A stretch of 42,411 nucleotides of DNA, taken from Flammula alnicola. Lineage: Eukaryota; Basidiomycota; Agaricomycetes; Agaricales; Strophariaceae. Positions within the stretch are counted from its first letter, which is position 1, and every line of letters starts with the position of its first letter. A program made the translations under genes and the position numbers. The stretch is from assembly GCA_015499995.1 (NCBI GenBank), contig JADNRV010000379.1:1-42411 (forward strand). Reading direction: 5' to 3'. The notes beneath the pieces are model-generated. The model worked only from the letters and a program-made list of their open reading frames with translations, was not told the DNA's origin and did no database searches. Below, piece by piece: positions 10,765 through 24,459 of this stretch.

Positions 10765-11172
10765 CTATGAGGCGCCTTTCTCAGCCTCTTCTCCGAACTG
10801 CTCTATTGTGCGAACGACCAAGTCGACATTCTCGAGGAACGCATTGAGAGTCAGTCTTGCCAATCTGACGGTCAACGTCTGGAAAGTCCTGTCATTAGAG
10901 ATCATTAGCGTCAGGACTCGTCCAGGATATTCTTAAGAATTTGAAGTCATGCATACGCAGTGAGTGTATCGTCTCGGATGGACAGTTCCCTTTTCACGGC
11001 GTGGGGTTGCAGTTCGGCATCGACCTCGATGACTTGTTTCACGATCGCTGCATGTTTACTGGATGCGAAGGGTATTTCGACGGTACTGTGTAAATGCAGC
11101 GTATGTCATCGAATCGACTTCAGCTTGAAATTTGAGTAAAGGACTATACATGGTATGCCAATCTTGACTCAT
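10765..11172 (-). CDS. PCC1: EKC/KEOPS complex subunit PCC1
   Basis: Three small exons (11172-11150, 11085-10957, 10888-10765) give 91 residues, the usual length of Pcc1. It is too fragmented to appear as a sizeable open frame. The protein starts MSQDWHTITVEIPFASSKHA. It contains the family signatures VEIPF, IEVDAELQPHAVKRELSI and the C-terminal helix LTLNAFLENVDLVVRTIEQF. In yeast, Pcc1 dimerises and supports Kae1 in making the t6A modification at position 37 of ANN-decoding tRNAs, and it is also linked to telomere and transcription functions. The first exon is only 23 nt and is the least certain part. It is supported by in-frame junctions, a GTATAG donor, a TTACACAG acceptor and a fitting N-terminal sequence. 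The gene converges on ERT1. Confidence 0.88.
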
Positions 11173-11750
11173 ATGTGGTAGGGTCCGACGAATTCAAGAA
11201 TCAAGATGGTGTGTCGAGCTTGGGTCAATTGCCCAATCACGAGATCATCTTATCTGTGGTCCTGATGGCGGCAATTATCTTATCTTATCTCCCGCAAAAT
11301 GACTTTTAGCCGACGCGAGCTCGCAGAATATGAACGAAACCATGGCTCTTGACAATACTGACCTTCGCTTTCCATCTATATTAGTGTAGAGTTAGAGTGA
11401 TTTCAGGGTGCTTTACTTGTCTCTTATCACACTTGTCTGGATTTTCAACACATTTTCTTGATTTACAAACAGCTGGCGCCATCTAAAGAAGATCGAATGG
11501 TGTAATATACAGATGACGCATCCCCAACGAATTCCGAATAATATAATGATAGTTCAAATGCCGCCCGGCTCTCCTCCGGCTTAAATAGTGCGCAACGGAA
11601 GATAGTGGTGATGATGATGCGAATGGCGACAAAGTCTGCAGACATAAGGAAACGGTCAGCTTGGCTCCGCGGATGGTAGAGAGAGAGGAGAGAGGAAGGA
11701 CGTACAATGATGAACGATTGGTATTATGGTGGTGCGAAGCGCGAGATAAC
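11173..11750. other. intergenic; likely 3' UTR intron of the pheromone gene
   Basis: No protein-coding gene is seen. On the minus strand, 45 nt after the pheromone stop codon, GTACGT (donor at 11705) is followed by GCTGAC and a CTGCAG acceptor ending at 11636. This makes a well-formed 70-bp intron in the presumed 3' untranslated region. The remainder is AT-rich and includes the PCC1 promoter on its left side. Confidence 0.4.
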
Positions 11751-11921
11751 TCAAGCGACGACGCAGTAGGCGTTACCGCCGCTGCCTCCATCGTCCTCGT
11801 TGGTGGGGAGGGACTCGGTCTGAGAGACGACACAGTAGGCATTGCCGCCGCTACCTCCGTCGTCCTCGTTGGTGGGGACGTTGGCGATGTGGGCGATGAT
11901 GCTCTCGAGGAAGGAATCCAT
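11751..11921 (-). CDS. CaaX-type mating pheromone precursor with two tandem peptide units
   Basis: An intronless 56-codon frame starts MDSFLESIIAHIANV, the usual MDSF beginning of basidiomycete pheromone precursors, and ends with the prenylation box CVVA. Two units follow the leader. Both contain the identical 17-residue segment PTNEDDGGSGGNAYCVV (residues 16-32 and 39-55), joined by SQTESL. The first unit ends CVVS inside the chain and the second CVVA at the terminus. The two DNA copies differ at five of 51 positions, all synonymous, so selection acts on the peptide. Family precursors are farnesylated and carboxymethylated on the Cys, cut near a charged pair (here probably around NED), exported by Ste6 and sensed by an STE3 receptor. 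Most agaricomycete precursors have one unit; rhodotorucine precursors have several. A longer overlapping minus-strand frame (11483-11941) is rejected. Confidence 0.88.
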   Translation of the reverse strand: MDSFLESIIAHIANVPTNEDDGGSGGNAYCVVSQTESLPTNEDDGGSGGNAYCVVA

Positions 11922-11984
11922 TTGTGATGTTGAAGTTGCAAGTTTGAATGCGACTGGGGAAGTGAGAACGTCGAGCCAGGCCTC

Positions 11985-11992
11985 GTTTTATA
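11985..11992 (-). promoter_or_regulatory. TATA box of pheromone precursor gene
   Basis: TATAAAAC on the minus strand lies about 65 bp before the pheromone ATG. That is a fitting distance for a short-leader, strongly expressed fungal gene. It is a sequence match only. Confidence 0.55.
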
Positions 11993-14504
11993 CGCAAAAC
12001 GTCCCGACTCTAAGACATTCCAAAAAGCGCCTGTTAGGGGATGACGATCATGACTCTAAGAGAAGGCCAATGAGCGCGCGCGCTGCTGAGGGCCCAACCA
12101 CAGCGTAATTTGCGTAGACAATAAAAGACAATAAAGCTTCACAATAGCTTTATTGTTCTCTGCGATGTGATATATTTCGAAACAATAAGAGGTCCCGCCA
12201 ATGGTTACTCCCGCGAGCCCAGAGCCCCCGCTATCGCAGTGCATACGAATTTGAAATCTGCAATTAGACGCATCTTGTGGTCAACAAGGTGACTGCTTAT
12301 GTAAGTACACGACGGGCGCCTGTCTGACAGTCAGGAAAACAAAAAGCAGAGGCTTTGGCCTGGTATATTATCTGTCACTTGGTTTACGGTCAACTCAGTA
12401 AATCAAGCAGGGAAAAATGAAATTGAAAACAGTACCCAATCCAAACCCGATCTACGATGTAAGGTCTTTTGTGATGCCTTCAAACTTTAGGAAAGAGCAC
12501 CAAATATGGATGAGTCCCCTTCATAAAATTCAACATAAGGGTGAATTCGAATTCGAACGCTCTGCACATGTGCATCGCCCTCCGGATCTACATATCCGCC
12601 AGAGAAGGAACAATAAGAGCGTTTTAGGAGGTTGCATCAGCGCGAAGTTTGAACCGCCCAATATAAGCCCAATACCAGCCATGATTACTTCCACCAACAA
12701 GTTTCAAGAACCCCCATTTCAAGGCTGTAACTGAGGTTACCATATAAGATCTATTGAAAAATATAGAGGATTTATACTTGAACAACTATTGCTTCAGGTC
12801 TTTGAAACTTAAAAGTTACCGAGAGCGCTAATGGAATCTAGCAAGTATCCGTTCGCGATTTAGTGTGTAATGCCGGGCCTTTCCTTGACTTATAAAGATA
12901 TTGCCTCTTTTAGTCTTTCCAGGTACCGTGGACGCACTTATTAGTTTCGGCGGAAACACTCTAACCCCTAACTCCCAGAGCTTTATTCGAAACTGGCAGC
13001 TTGCAGGCGACCGGAAAATCTTGGGATCCACTGCGGCAGAATGGCAACGCATGCAGTCCGGCTTCTGGGCGCCCAAACCTTCCCCGCATCGGCTCATATA
13101 CCAACTGTCAAACCAATCAATTGGAGAAGCTACATTTCGCCTTGTCATTTTCGCTTGTAAAGTACGACATCTAAGCAGTGCAAGACTGAATTCTCCAACG
13201 AGGCGACAAACGTAGAATCCTTCAAATTTGAAGGTCGATTGTCAGGTCTTCGAGATCTTCATTTAATTTATCCTGCAGCTACTATATGTATTGTCAGTTT
13301 GAGCGACGATGATCGGCTTCTTGACCTACTTGAACTCCCAAGGAAAAACATAGGATGAATAACTTATTTATGTAAAGTGAATCGGCCACAGCTTACCTGG
13401 GGAATAATACACTGTTTTGGTTAGGAGTGAGCGATGTATTGGTCCATAAACCATCCATCCCAACGAAGCTGCGAAACTCGTGAGGTTGGGTCGGAGGTAA
13501 TTGGAGCCAATTCGTTCTTCTTAATCGTGCTCGACGTTCTCGAGGGTGTGTGTTCCCCGGGTGCAAAGTGGAGACGCGCGAAGACATAGGTTCCGAGTAC
13601 TGGTCCAAGTGGCGTGGAGAGAGTGGAGAGCGTCAAAGATGTCGAACAATCCTCGAGAAAACTTGTCTTGTCTTCGAAGGAAATGAGGCAAATACCGACA
13701 GCCTTTACATCAGTCTCTACGGCCTGCATCTTCGGCGTGTCTGTCAAATATAGCCTGAGCACCCCACGAATAAATAGATGACCTAGACCTACCTGCACTC
13801 TGCATCGTGTTGAACGAGCCCCACACAATTGCAGCCATGCATTCCCGTTGTGCAGAGGAATCCCCACGTCCTTCCGTGGTTCATCCGTCCCAATTGATCT
13901 TGAAGTCGTCCGCCGAGGTCGACCTAGCGGAAAAATATGTAGCTTCTTTTTCGAGTATCTCGATTCCCCTGGGAACGGATGTTTCGGAACAAGCTCGATC
14001 TCGGAGGCTCTGAAGCATTAGGGAAACTGGCTTGACGAGTCTCGACTACCGTTGTGTCACTGCCCCTTACAGTTACTAGTAATGGTGACCACCAAAGGAG
14101 GGAACACGTTTGGGGTAAATCGGTGTTGAGTCGAGGGTCTTCGCGTAATTTACAGCTCTAGGAGACACTTTCAGCACCTGACAAGAATCATGGAAGGGTG
14201 GACTGAGAAGGTTAGCCTAATTGATGATCAAAAGTGTTTTGTGAATTCCGGAAAATAATCTATGTGTACATGTAAGAAACAAAAAGACAAGAAAATCTGT
14301 GATGAAAATGGGCACAATTCTCTGGAGAATCGAACTAGTAGGTATACAACAAACAAGAAGTAAAAGAAAAATAGATGGCATAGCAAGAATAGATGACGCG
14401 CCGTGATATCCCACATCGATGGTACATTTAACAAAACTTCTTCTCCGACTCTGAAAGCCAACAAGAATTTCAGTCCATACTTCAACGAAAGTAAAGTTGA
14501 TGAT
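11993..14504. other. gene-poor interval beside the pheromone gene
   Basis: About 2.5 kb without a confident gene. A minus-strand open frame at 13421-13867 (148 codons, with MQAVETDVKAVGICLISFED inside) has acceptable codon composition but no recognisable domain and no convincing splice partners. Other frames (12417-12734, 12828-13148, 12901-13215) look like chance. The segment 14215-14500 is the AT-rich 3' flank of the gene at 14505. The interval might contain decayed coding sequence, but I cannot name any. Confidence 0.4.
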
Positions 14505-15204
14505 TTATTTCGGAGGTGGTGTAGAAGGGCCTAGTAACGACGAGTCAAAATTTGCGAGCACACGAAAAGAAAGCATGCGTACCAAAGAGCCCCGCCCGGG
14601 GTGGAGGAGAGTTAGGCATTGATGGTGTCGCGGCCATAGGGGTTGGAGCAAGGAGAGGGTTTGCTAGAGGGTAGGAAATATGAGGCTACGTTCTCAAGAC
14701 CATGAGGAAGGTGCAACGTACGTCTCCATTGCGCCCAGGCGGGTGCTTCTGGTTTCGGGGGCTCCGGAAGAGGGGGTTGAGGTGGATGAGGTGGCCCAGT
14801 GATCTTAGGCTGAGTCCTTACTTTCCTCTCAGGTCGTTTATGCACAACGCGCCAGCCAGGCTTTGCCTGCGGCAGCGGAGGTGCTTCCTCGATCGCAGGG
14901 GGTGCTTCCGGAGGTGCCTCGATAGCCTGATCATGATCTGAGACATGTTAATCAGTCGATATGAAACAGCAAACATACCGGAGGTCTCCATTCGGGTTGA
15001 AATTCACCATTAGCGCTGAACTTGGATCTAACAGCCATGAGCTCAGAAATCTCGCTTTATAATCAAGCCACATCAGGGCTCTCGTACACATAGGAGTGAA
15101 AGCAGTTGGACGTACTATTGCAGCTGGCGTCGTTCATCTCGAAGCTTCCCGATCTCCGCCAAAAGATATCGCACTTCTGTCGCAATCCCCTTTGTGAAAT
15201 CCAT
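14505..15204 (-). CDS. hypothetical protein: coiled-coil start, proline-rich body
   Basis: Five exons (15204-15116, 15054-14979, 14926-14722, 14663-14583, 14530-14505) join in frame to 158 residues. The N-terminal 50 residues look like a short coiled coil (IATEVRYLLAEIGKLRDERR, then YEISELMAVRSKFSANGEF). The remainder is rich in Pro, Ala and Glu with repeated APPEAPP and PPLPEPPKPEAP patterns, and it ends GLFGPSTPPPK. The last two introns are supported because reading through them would replace a Pro-rich tail of the same style with an unrelated one. The family is not recognised. It could be an adaptor-like protein offering proline motifs, but that is only a guess. Confidence 0.68.
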
Positions 15205-18200
15205 CGTGATGTTGCGGTTACTGTGGGTGGCGAGTCATTACGTCTTCCTGCAGGGAAGGGCTGAGTAATTTATACCTTAGATTCGGCATTTGGGGGAGTA
15301 GCTCCCTTGAGGGGGGCCTGGAGGTGCCATGGGACGCGTATATAGAAAACGAGGGTGACTTGTCTGATAGCAAGAAGTACAGCAGGTTGACGCGTGGTGG
15401 TTGGTTTTAGACTCGTGCACACAGTGCCACAGATGGTCCATTTCCTTTTCAGGATATCTGATTTTTCTTCAAGATTCTAGGCTCGGACATCCTTGAACTC
15501 AAACCACGTTGTTCTCTTGCCATACCTTCAAAAGCTGGAGATCTCCATTGATATTTCCTGTGGTCTCGACAAAAACAGAACGGAGTTTGTAATCAAGTTT
15601 TTTCCTAATTGTTATCCTGTCTGCTTGCATTGCTGGAGCTGGCAACTTCGTATTCATCGCGGCTCGCCTGGAGGCCTGATCACCATGATATGCAATCGTC
15701 TGTGATATCTACTCTTTGCAAATGCCATTTGTGACTAGGGAATCCTGGCTCTTGTTTACCTCCGTCATCTTGGCCTGGATACTTGGTGACTTTCAAGTTC
15801 TTCGAGCTCGGTCTATGGGTCATCTCATGGGGCAAACAGCCTTCAAGTTCTCAGACGGCTGGGGTGGGAGGTCTGAATTTATATATTCACCCTGGCGCTA
15901 CCCGTCTGCAGATGGAAGTGACGGATCGATCGGACTTTTTTCGTTGTCGAGAACGATGACAGTAGCTGCGTGAGTACTTTCCTAGATAATGCAGGCTTGC
16001 CTCGGGGTTAATTTTACTGATCTTCCCAATTTTACGCAGAAAATCGTTGTCCAGTTCAGGAACGGTGGATTTTTTCTTGACTGTGGATCTTTTCTTGCTT
16101 TTGAATCCTTCCTTTATTTTCTATCGTCTTGCGTTTTGTGAGCGTTCAGGGATTGTTGTGAATGAAGACACGCCTTTCCATTAATATTGGCCTTCTCTAT
16201 CAAGTCATGTGGCTGGTTTTGTGACCTGGAGTCTATGCTTAGCGTCAACGTCAGCATTTGGTCTATTTTCGTGCTCGAACTCAAGCAGAGCACAACTTTT
16301 AGCATTTGGATCACATTAATGGCACTCAGCGGCGCCTGGAGAATCATCGTCATCATACCTTTCTGTGATACCATATAGGAAGTCTTTCTATGGAATCGTT
16401 TTACAACGGGAAAGCCATCTCTTTCTTGTCCTCTGGTTCAGTAATGCTCATTCGTTCACAAACCCTTCCTGGAGCTCAGGTTGTAGTCGGACTGCCGTTC
16501 ACCTATATCCGCCCAGGCGCCGACTGATGTATATCCCTTACATGTGGGGATAGTGGAATCAGTCGTGTCTTCATTTATGGAGTCCAGAAGTGGCTGTGTA
16601 AGTACTTTTCTACAATCACCTCGCGAGCCTATTTTTGAAGCTTTTCCCTATTTTCCAGATCCCAGGCAAGATTGGTCTGGTTATAGCAATGGCAATCGAG
16701 TCGTAGGGTGGTATATGACCTGCTCTCTCCTTTGGACTGTGTTTTGGCATTGACATATAGGAATCATCGCAAAATCTCAAGCCAAGGCCTCCATTTTACC
16801 ATGTCATGGACAGATGTCACGTTGGCGGTCCTGGAAATACACGACATATTTTCATTTTCACGTCTAGCGCCATTCTCTTTTAAGTGGGTGTGTATCTTCC
16901 TAGATTATTCATTCATATAATGAAATTATTTTTAGGGTTATATTCACATGCTGCGGATCCGCTACGCGTAACATTCGAGTATAATCCTGCTCAAGTTTTC
17001 TATTATCTTCATTTTCACTCAATACCAGGCACTTACTCTTCCAGGATTTGTTGACTCATGGTCTGGAGCATACTTCGATGGTTTGCCGGATAACCGACCG
17101 TACATAATTCAGTCATCGTCGAGCGGATCCTAGCACCGGCTATCTCGCTGCCTTTTCCACGCGTGGTTTGGGAACCAATGCGCAAAAATGGCGTCGAGCA
17201 TGGAAGGCCGATTTCCTCATTGGTCGACTACTGCGTTATGCTCGTCAGAGGAGCGTTTCGATGTATTTCGCCGGAGTGCCTACCCTCTGGGTCGGGTTTC
17301 GAACGCTGATGTATCGGAGACTTGCCATGCACAATGCATATGTACGTCGTTTCTATCACCGCAGCAACTATACTCAGCTCAGTCTTAATATAAGGACGCT
17401 TTAGATCTAGTGCTTTTCTTGGTTGCGGGAAAATGGGCGGTGGCTTCCTTACTCATATTCAGGGTTCTATGATGTCCGCGCACATATGCCACCATTTGCA
17501 AAATATGAAATTTGGAATCGAATACGGCATAGCCCATAGAAGACGCAGAATTTCTTCCCAGTATAGGACTGTGCATGCCATGGTCTATCTTTATCTAAAA
17601 TAAAACTTGCGGGTGCGGTTGTTAAGTGAGGAGCTTGTCGGTACCGTGTATCCTTGTTGCCTAAATCTGTTTCATTCATTTTCTTCTTTATAAAAATTTA
17701 TTTAGCTGCACACCAAGTCCACCCGGCGAGATAGCTTGCTGTCTTCGGCTATTGCAGTACCAGACTGATAGACAAAGGAACCCCAGAAGATAGACATCTC
17801 ACGGACGAGACAGTGTGTGAATGGACGAACGACATCATCGCTGGACTTTGTCGGTGTCGATGGGGGGAAGCACTACAGTTAACATACAACCGCATCTAAG
17901 TCTGGGGTAAGCGCTATATTTATCGCCGTTCTAACAGTATTACATCAGACTTCGGAACCTGGTGTGCATATGCGCAGCGAACCAAGAAGACCATTACTAT
18001 CTCATACCTTCTACACGGCCGCTGCGCGTAGTCCATTCTCATCCCACTATGCATGCCTTCCTCCATGGTCTCCGATCAGGCCTCGCGATTAGAGGCCGGA
18101 TTGTAATGTTATCAGCTCTTGGCAATACATGTCAAAATAGTGACTGAGGCGGTGATTGATGAATTTAGGACGTGCGAGGTTAATCCGAGGCTAAATTCCT

Positions 18201-18694
18201 GTTGGCGATAACGAAATTTCCTGCAGAGGAGGGAGTATGTCCACAGAGAAGTTAATGCCATGAAAGTAAACCGGGCTCCCTTCTCCCAGGTGTCGCCATT
18301 TTTTACGCAGAAGCTCCTTTATTTAAAGTGACTGTAATCGGGTTAGGTTTTCTAACGGAAAATTGTCGCTAATGCTGGTTTCTGTTCACGCGCATATTCT
18401 CTAAATATCTCATCCCGTTTAAGTTCAGTATATTCAGGAAATGAGATGGATCATCAATGGCGTGAAGGAGCGAGAAACGATTATCATCATCCGAAATATC
18501 AAAAGAATAGCTTCCTGACGATCAATCACCTCCTCAGTACCTTCGCACGGACGAGTATTCTAGTTGCATTCCTAGATACATAGCAAAAGTAATTTACACT
18601 GAGTTGAACGTTCACTAACACTTCCTGATCTCCGATACAACGCCGCGAGTTGGTCCTACCGTTACACCCTTTCTCCGATTCGACAGCCCTGCTA
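15205..18694. other. 3.5 kb AT-rich interval without a recognisable gene
   Basis: Plus-strand frames such as 15716-15973, 16187-16378, 16544-16753 and 17168-17404 contain hydrophobic or basic stretches. GTGAGTAC or GTAAGTAC donor-like tracts occur at 15971 and 16597, each followed 60 to 70 bp later by CAG. No combination gave a protein I recognise, and stops interrupt every attempted join. It may be a decayed intron-containing gene. No RNA gene or repeat boundary was found. Confidence 0.4.
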
Positions 18695-20069
18695 TCACTC
18701 TGCCGCTCCCTCAAGCAGCTTCGTCAGATTCACGAGCTTCCCGTTGCTATTCAATGCAGCCTGGATGAATGCGACGTCGCCCAGCGCATTCAGGGGATCA
18801 CCAAGCCTAAGATTGTCGTATTTTCCTGCGACAGCGTCGAAGAAGCTCTCCTGTTCTGCTGCAACTCCTTTCGAGGGTATTTCTATAACTTCTTCCTTCT
18901 CTTCCTCTGGCTTGCCTTCGGATTTAACTACGGACTTGATGACGATGCGTATTACTGGGGCGTCCGAACCTGATTTGTTGACCATATTAACTGAAAGCCA
19001 GCCGTCGCTCCCAGTCACCACGAAGCCGTCTGCTTCTGGGCGTGACTTGGTAGGCGATGCGAATGTCATCTCCGCTATTCCATGGAAATAATCGCCTGCT
19101 TTGACGACGGAGTGAATAGTGTCGTGTGGTGCGAGGAAGTCTTTGTTCAGCGACGCAAATCCGGTTAAGTGTGTAAGCGCGTGTGGGAGCATGACGCGAA
19201 GAGCGGCGATGGTGTGCTATTGAATATTTTTATATCAGTGGAAGTTGGCATGCGATGAAATGAGACTTACGACACCGCCGTCCAACTCGATAATTTGGAA
19301 GATATTTGAATATTTTGATAACAATTATCGGTGAAATGGCTCACAAGGAAACCGCCTTGATACTGGTTTGTTTTCAATATGCAGTACCACAAAATAAATC
19401 GAAATACACTTACATCGGGGATTGTTCGCCAAGGCGTCTTGTACCATTTAGATTCCTTGTCAATATAGTTTACAACGGTGGTCTTGAAGAATATGACGTC
19501 TCCTATTTTTCCGGCGCGAATGACCTCTCCAACTTTCCTATATCCAGGTTCGGCCTCATAGTTCTCGGCGATTCTCCAAATAAGGCCCTTTGGTCTATAC
19601 AATTCGTTGTATGTTTTGATGAGATCGAGACCTTGACGGACATCCGGAGCTACAGGTTTCTCGCTCAAGACATGTTTACCTGCAGCGAGAGCCTTCAAGA
19701 CAATTGACGGCTGCAGAGTGATGGGAAGGACGACGATGACGGCCGTTATGTCCGCCCTCGCTAGGAGAACGTCCAAATTTGCTGATGCGTCTCCATCATG
19801 ATAGATAGATGGCAGAGTCGCCAACTTCAGGGCTCCAGCAGCCGCATCTGCCAGACTGTGGGCACTCTTTTCGGAACGCGAGTATACAGCTTTCAGGGAA
19901 GGTGCGCCATCACCCAAGGTGGCGAGGGCTGGTAAATGGGCTGTTGCACAAGGTCGGGTGAATATTCGGATATAGCGCCACCAACAGGTGTTTGTACGGG
20001 TGATATTTACTGACCTTCTGTGGCAAATATCCCGGCGCCTAGGATGGCGATACCTGTCGAGGTGGGCAT
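18695..20069 (-). CDS. Gfo/Idh/MocA family NAD(P)-dependent oxidoreductase
   Basis: Five exons (20069-20015, 19940-19414, 19362-19345, 19285-19271, 19216-18695) give 378 residues. The N-terminal Rossmann fold starts GIAILGAGIFATEAH with the dinucleotide motif G11-x-G13-x-x-A16. The family EKP motif is LSEKPVAP at residues 112-114 and carries the catalytic lysine. Two consecutive microexons of 18 and 15 nt encode YQGGFL and LDGGV. Together with the next exon they rebuild the family motif YQGGFLLDGGVHTIAALR, which strongly supports both. The C-terminal sheet domain follows. Such enzymes oxidise or reduce sugars and related hydroxy or diol compounds; the substrate here is unknown. No signal peptide is seen, so a cytosolic location is likely. 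A GH1 glucosidase lies divergently next to it, and a link through sugar metabolism is speculative. Confidence 0.9.
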
Positions 20070-20526
20070 TAGTTTCCAAGTTCTTCTGAAGGTCGATGGA
20101 AGTCTGGAAGACGAGCTGAGGGAATACACTGATGGAGTTAAATGGCGCGACCAAGAATGCACGTGATATGGTGCCGATAATTTTCCGCGCTGAATAGCGA
20201 TTTGGTGTGTGTTCTCTTCCTCATGGAGAACGTATTTAGCAAGTCTTCCTGTTACCAGAATCCAGGAAATCCTGACCGCAAATTTCGCCTTTTGTCCACT
20301 CCGGAGTATCTCTGGAGTCCTTCTTTGGCAATCTTGATTCACGATGCCTTCCGCGTGTCAAAACGTACTTTCGAAGTACTCATCCACCCGGCGGACATTT
20401 CTCGGGAATCGAATTCCCCAGGAACTGTAGTGATATCGGGGGATTGTTCTTCATTTAAGAGCAGAGTCGAATCCTCGTAGCGGTCTTGCCAACCTCTGCG
20501 CCTTTTTGTCCAAACTACCAAGTCCA
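20070..20526. other. divergent promoter between oxidoreductase and GH1 gene
   Basis: 457 bp separate the two opposed start codons. I see no gene. A CACGTGATA motif lies at about 20160, and no clear TATA box is visible. Both genes could share control elements here. Confidence 0.45.
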
Positions 20527-23316
<2,790 letters not shown>

Positions 23317-24459
23317 CTTGGATATGATCGAACACTCAAAAGCACGCCATTTCCACCTCGTCCTCTTCTACCTCTACGGAGATGCAAATTCACAGCACAC
23401 GCAGGATAGACTGTATAACTACAGCAATACATTACACCCGAAGTACCCAAGTGTCCCCCTTTAGTTACAGCTCATTACACTCGCCCTCCTCATCCCCCAT
23501 TGATTACATACCGTGTTTGTTTTTCCAATCGTCACTCGGTTCTCGTTGATAATTGTCCTATTCATTTTGCTTACGTAGTCGCGCAATTTCTGTACTCTTG
23601 TATCGCTTAGACGAGTGTTGAACTCGTTGTACTTACCTTTAAGAACTTGTTTCTGCATCTTGTCCACGCTCACAGAGTGGTGCGTATGCTGACCTGACCG
23701 GCTTCAAGTCGTTAACGCCCGGGAGTCCGATGTCCACATCCCGGAAAGAACGTAGTTTAGGCAATGTACCCCACCATCTAAATCTAGCCTCAGGTGGGTC
23801 GTGGCGGGTCATAGCCTGTTAACGGATCAATTCCGTGGAGAGTGACCACTGACGAAATTAGAATGGGAGCTACCATTGACAGTCATCGGTGTATTACCGG
23901 GATTTCCACGAAAACGAAGTTCTCAACTAATGATACTAACTGTTATCTTACGCATATGTATTGCAACCGTTGCGTAAAAGGTTCGTGCCGTATTTCCAAG
24001 ATTAGAGGACGTGGATGTTGTGGCTAGGTTATGTTATCAATGGCAAAAGAATGCATATTATTAACGCCCGACGCATATCATGCGAATCAAGAATCGCTGC
24101 TTTCTCCAACCTAACATCGCCGTTCCGGGATTCCAAGCAGGCTGCCCATGGATTTCTATTTGAAATAGACCCGTACAATCCCGGGCCCGAGAACAATTCT
24201 AAGATGAGCCGCACCGTCATAATTTTGGATTCAGCCAACCGGGAGAAGGCAACATGAAAGTATTCTAGAAACCCGGACGAAGGCATCCTGAGGAAGCCTG
24301 AGGCCTGGCAACTTGAAGCGTAAGTCGTATACATCTAACAGAGAGACCAGCGGAAGTTGACCAGGTGGCTAAGACTTGAAAATAGCATTTGAATGACATC
24401 GGCAGTCACGACTCCAGAGGGCGTACCAACGCCAAACACTCTCGAACACAGAATGCAGG
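23317..24459. other. intergenic, no gene recognised
   Basis: About 1.1 kb with only short chance frames on both strands. The left part is the GH1 3' flank. The right part contains GCCTGAGGCCTGG at about 24297, which resembles a GCCTGAGGCCTGATC string at about 26711. I saw no larger repeat around either. Confidence 0.45.

Noticed and set aside
11483..11941. 152-codon minus-strand open frame covering the pheromone gene
   Set aside because: Its sequence is low-complexity Ser/Pro/Thr and changes freely between the two internal DNA repeats, whereas the overlapping 56-codon frame has only synonymous changes and the pheromone signatures.
13421..13867. 148-codon minus-strand frame
   Set aside because: Codon use is acceptable, but no homology is recognisable and no splice partner extends it. 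It is left as part of the gene-poor interval.
15716..17404. STE3-type pheromone receptor
   Set aside because: Hydrophobic pieces are present, but none of the usual receptor motifs (such as LPWH or PVWCD) could be read on either strand, and stop codons break the frames.
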